Below, one piece after another: positions 21,418 through 23,812 of a DNA stretch of 23,812 nucleotides; the stretch's first letter is position 1, and every line of letters starts with the position of its first letter. The translations under genes were made by a program, and so were the position numbers. The notes beneath the pieces were generated by a model. The model was not told the DNA's origin. It did no database searches and saw only the letters and a program-made list of their open reading frames with translations. The stretch lies in the NCBI GenBank assembly GCA_910585205.1, contig CAJUCC010000069.1:1-23812 (forward strand), given 5' to 3'. This DNA is from an uncultured Lachnospiraceae bacterium (GTDB lineage: Bacteria > Bacillota > Clostridia > Lachnospirales > Lachnospiraceae).

Positions 21418-23018
21418 ATAATGATCTAAATGTGTTGTTAAAAGTCATACTGGATTCAAGTGGTATCGGTAAGCGTGACATCTCAAAAATACAGAAGAAA
21501 CTGGAAAAATATACTGTGAATGTCCCCGCCGAACTTGATACCGTACAGTTAAGGAAATCGATCGATCAGGCGCTTGAACAGGCAAAAACGGCCTGTGATA
21601 CAAATATGCAGCCTGTTTCCAGCGAAAAAGCCACTTCTCTGATTAACCGCATTCATCTATTTCTCGCCGAGAATGCGGGAATTGCGAATGAAGCAAGAAT
21701 TGCATTACAGGGATATGCAGATGAATTGGGCCGCGGCGTTAATCTTAGCAGATGGAATGAAATTGACGGTAAATTAAAAGAAACCGAAAACTCCATGCAG
21801 GGCATCCATCGGCTGGGCGCTTTCCTGAAAAATCAGATGTCGCAGGCTGCTCAGGGGTTTACGCAGTGGTTGTCTGCAGGTTCTGCCGTTATGTCGTTAC
21901 TGTCTAAAATAAAAAGCGCTGTCAGCGATTTGAAAGAAGTCAACCGTATCATGACGGAAATCAGCAAAACGGCGGTTCAATCAAGCAGAGCCGATTTATC
22001 CGCTATGGAGAAATCTTCCTATGACACAGCCGGCAAATATGGCAAAAAAGCTTCTGATTATCTCGCCGGCATTCGGGATCTGTATCATGCCGGCTATAAA
22101 AATGTCGAAGATTTAGCCGAACTGCGTATGCTTACCCAAACCGCCGGTGATATGGGAGCTGAATTAGCAAACGATTATCTTATCGCTATCGATACGGCGT
22201 ATAAATTAAAAGGTAATACAGAAGCGTTGAATGTTGTTTTGGATGGCCAGAGCAATATTGCAAGCCGCAACGCTTTGTCAATGAAAGATTTTGCGGAAGC
22301 AACCAGAATTGCCGCTTCCCAGTCTGCCGGTTCCGGAATCGCTGTTGAAAAAGCGACCGCTGCGATGGGGACAATGATTGCCGCCACCAGACAGGGCGGC
22401 GATGTTGCGGCCCACGCCTGGAACGGTATTCTTATGAATATCCGGCAGACAGAAGGCGAACTTGGAAACGGTAAAATTCTCGATGCCGAATCACTGAGCC
22501 AATATGAAAAGGCATGTGAAGCATTGGGCGTCTCATTAAAGGAAGTCAAAAACGGCATCGTTTCTCTCCGTGATCCGATGCAGATTCTCAAAGAATTGTC
22601 AGAAGCATACACCGCTTTGGATGAATCGGATACCCGCAGAACAAATCTCATAAGTGCACTCGGCGAAGATTCCATGGGCAGTCAGTTGAACGCTCTACTT
22701 GAAAACTGGTCACTTTATGAGAAAATGTTAAACGATTATGCCGAAGGCAATGGCTCTGCTATGGAAAAAGCCATGAAATCCGCAAATAACTGGGAAGGTT
22801 CCGTGAATCGTCTTGGCAATACATTCACCAAGGTTATGAGTAATATTGCCAACTCCGATGCCATAATCGCAGTTGTCAATAGTTTTAACGGTTTTCTTTC
22901 GATTGTAGACACCGTTACCACTAAACTTGGTTCATTGGGAACCATTGGACTTGGAGCAGGATTATTTTCCGGAGTCTGGAACACTGGTAAAGGCCGTATG
23001 AGTGTACGGATTTCATAA
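21414..23018 (+). CDS. Phage tail tape measure protein, truncated (534 aa)
   Basis: I chose the ATG at 21414, overlapping the preceding stop. The N-terminal 110 residues contain SGIGKRDISKIQKKLEKY and long helices. The middle has the conserved tape-measure core: LKEVNRIMTEISKTAVQSS, then KKASDYLAGIRDLYHAG, RMLTQTAGDMGA, a KGNTEALNVVLDGQ stretch, MKDFAEATRIAASQSAG and WNGILMNIRQTEGE. It ends with TTKLGSLGTIGLGAGLFSG and then GVWNTGKGRMSVRIS. Tape measures normally run far longer, because their length sets tail length, and usually continue past this point with hydrophobic segments. The gene stops 75 bases before a group II intron 5' end, so the C-terminal part is missing or lies beyond the element. 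Confidence 0.85.
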   Translation: MNNDLNVLLKVILDSSGIGKRDISKIQKKLEKYTVNVPAELDTVQLRKSIDQALEQAKTACDTNMQPVSSEKATSLINRIHLFLAENAGIANEARIALQGYADELGRGVNLSRWNEIDGKLKETENSMQGIHRLGAFLKNQMSQAAQGFTQWLSAGSAVMSLLSKIKSAVSDLKEVNRIMTEISKTAVQSSRADLSAMEKSSYDTAGKYGKKASDYLAGIRDLYHAGYKNVEDLAELRMLTQTAGDMGAELANDYLIAIDTAYKLKGNTEALNVVLDGQSNIASRNALSMKDFAEATRIAASQSAGSGIAVEKATAAMGTMIAATRQGGDVAAHAWNGILMNIRQTEGELGNGKILDAESLSQYEKACEALGVSLKEVKNGIVSLRDPMQILKELSEAYTALDESDTRRTNLISALGEDSMGSQLNALLENWSLYEKMLNDYAEGNGSAMEKAMKSANNWEGSVNRLGNTFTKVMSNIANSDAIIAVVNSFNGFLSIVDTVTTKLGSLGTIGLGAGLFSGVWNTGKGRMSVRIS

Positions 23019-23093
23019 ACTGTTTTTTGTTTTGAATATGCCCTTCACGCCTGAGTTATTTATGCGCAGAGCATAAGCTTCAAAGGCTGGAAT

Positions 23094-23612
23094 GTGTGAG
23101 CCCAGTCAACTCACAGTGTTCTGTAAAATAAATCGTAATTGGGGATTGCTATTCCTCAGTGCTGGGAAGCTTTATTATAGTGAATATATAGTATCGCATG
23201 GCTACAACGTAACCGGAAACGGTAAGCGTGATATGCACTCCGAAACGGATACCAGTAATGGTAAGAAAATATGCGATAGATCATATGCGGAAACGCTAAG
23301 TGATGCGTCTTGTGGAAGAGACTAAACCACCAATCAGCAACGGAAACCCTAAGTCTGATTATTCAGATATGGAAGTGTTCACAGAGTATAAACGATTTTG
23401 AGCCGAAAGACTTGTAATAGGTACTCGAAACCAAGAAGGAAAACTTGCCCGTGACTGGGTATAAACCAAAGAGTGATGCTGCTCTTCTATTTCTTAATAG
23501 CAACTGACTGTACAGGAAGAAATAGAACAATGCAGGGACTTCTCCTGGCCTAAAGTTGTGGAGACTTGAATGGAGAATATAATAAACATACCTTCTTATG
23601 TCCGAAAGTATT
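23094..23612 (+). mobile_element. Group II intron, 5' (ribozyme domain I-III) portion
   Basis: The RNA-like sequence begins GTGTGAGCCCAGTC, a fit to the GTGYG 5' end of group II introns. It continues with many GGAAAC/GGTAAG/CTAAG loop motifs typical of domain I (for example ACCGGAAACGGTAAGCG, CGGAAACGCTAAGTG, ACGGAAACCCTAAGTC). The plus strand has no long reading frame, as expected for the ribozyme part. The reverse-transcriptase ORF of domain IV and the catalytic domain V are not in view and would lie to the right if present. It sits immediately after the truncated tape measure gene in the sense orientation. The exact 5' and right-hand limits are my estimate. Confidence 0.65.
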
Positions 23613-23619
23613 AATTCAT

Positions 23620-23662
23620 AAAGAGACAGGACTGTATCAGATTGATCCAGTTCTGTCTCTTT
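23620..23662. terminator. 15-bp hairpin with A-run and T-run, terminator-like
   Basis: AAAGAGACAGGACTG (23620-23634) pairs with CAGTTCTGTCTCTTT (23648-23662) with a single G-U wobble around a 13-base loop. It could be a bidirectional terminator or a structured element inside the intron. It follows directly on the last intron-like motifs. The rest of the stretch to the right edge shows no gene I can support. Confidence 0.55.
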
Positions 23663-23769
23663 ACGCAAAGCAGCACTTCTGAACACAGTCTTTAACGCAA
23701 AAATCATGTCAGATAAATCATACAATATAATCAATTTCATTTCCTGTTGACCATACTGATCGTATGATA

Positions 23770-23797
23770 TTGACAATAAATAATGTTGTGATAAACT
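23770..23797 (+). promoter_or_regulatory. Candidate promoter at the right edge
   Basis: A consensus TTGACA (23770-23775) is followed after 16 bases by TAAACT (23792-23797), preceded by TGA as in an extended -10. It would transcribe rightward out of the window, so its gene is not visible. Confidence 0.4.
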
Positions 23798-23812
23798 AAA
23801 GTTGTAACGGGA

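Noticed and set aside
23363..23776. A 137-codon minus-strand frame at the right end
   Set aside because: It lies antisense to the group II intron ribozyme sequence, crosses the 15-bp hairpin, and has no convincing protein features.
11414..23812. CRISPR array, tRNA gene or integrase in the phage-like region
   Set aside because: I found no regularly spaced repeats, no cloverleaf sequence and no recombinase motif in the readable frames.

Overview
The window looks like chromosomal DNA of an anaerobic Gram-positive bacterium, most likely a clostridial (Lachnospiraceae-like) gut or rumen organism. The reasons are strong AGGAGG-type ribosome sites, an [FeFe]-hydrogenase maturation operon, a clostridial tail-gene style and a group II intron. 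There are two blocks. The left block, up to about 11.3 kb, is GC-rich and entirely on the minus strand. The right block, from about 11.4 kb to the end, is clearly AT-richer and is a prophage or phage-derived island.

Left block, in transcription order (right to left): a PAS/GGDEF/EAL cyclic-di-GMP protein (9614-11263); a small coiled-coil protein with its own terminator (9325-9561); a cytosolic sensory [FeFe]-hydrogenase-like protein fused to a chemotaxis-type signalling domain (7199-9130), with its own promoter and terminator; then a tightly packed operon hydE-hydG-hydF, a one-pass membrane protein, an orphan OmpR-type response regulator, a GT1 glycosyltransferase, and an NAD-dependent epimerase/dehydratase cut by the left edge. 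HydE, HydG and HydF build the H-cluster. The only H-cluster protein in view is the sensor, and no catalytic hydrogenase is present in the window.

Right block: a divergent control region (14150-14361) separates a leftward arm from a rightward arm. The leftward arm holds a sigma-like factor, a DUF262/ParB-like protein, a small HD hydrolase with an RSH-like HDxxEDT motif, and an unknown protein. The rightward arm starts with an XRE repressor and an ImmA/IrrE-type protease. The leftward promoter has consensus -35 and -10 boxes, with a repressor-like half-site in its spacer. After a strong terminator the rightward arm has a small ORF, an 836-residue protein with a DWDSD motif that I read as a divergent two-barrel (YonO/QDE-1-like) RNA polymerase, a zinc-ribbon protein apparently starting at CTG, a 370-base gap with a possible small RNA, and then tail genes: a conserved tail-region protein, a major tail protein, a zinc-ribbon protein and a tape measure protein that ends early. 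No integrase, replication, terminase, portal, capsid or lysis gene lies between the repressor and the tail genes.

The last 0.8 kb carries the 5' part of a group II intron (from about 23094), a perfect-to-near-perfect 15-bp hairpin, and a possible promoter at the edge. The most interesting candidate is the polymerase placed directly ahead of tail genes. The hydrogenase-family sensor beside its maturases is the second. All functional calls rest on reading motifs by eye; no database search was run.
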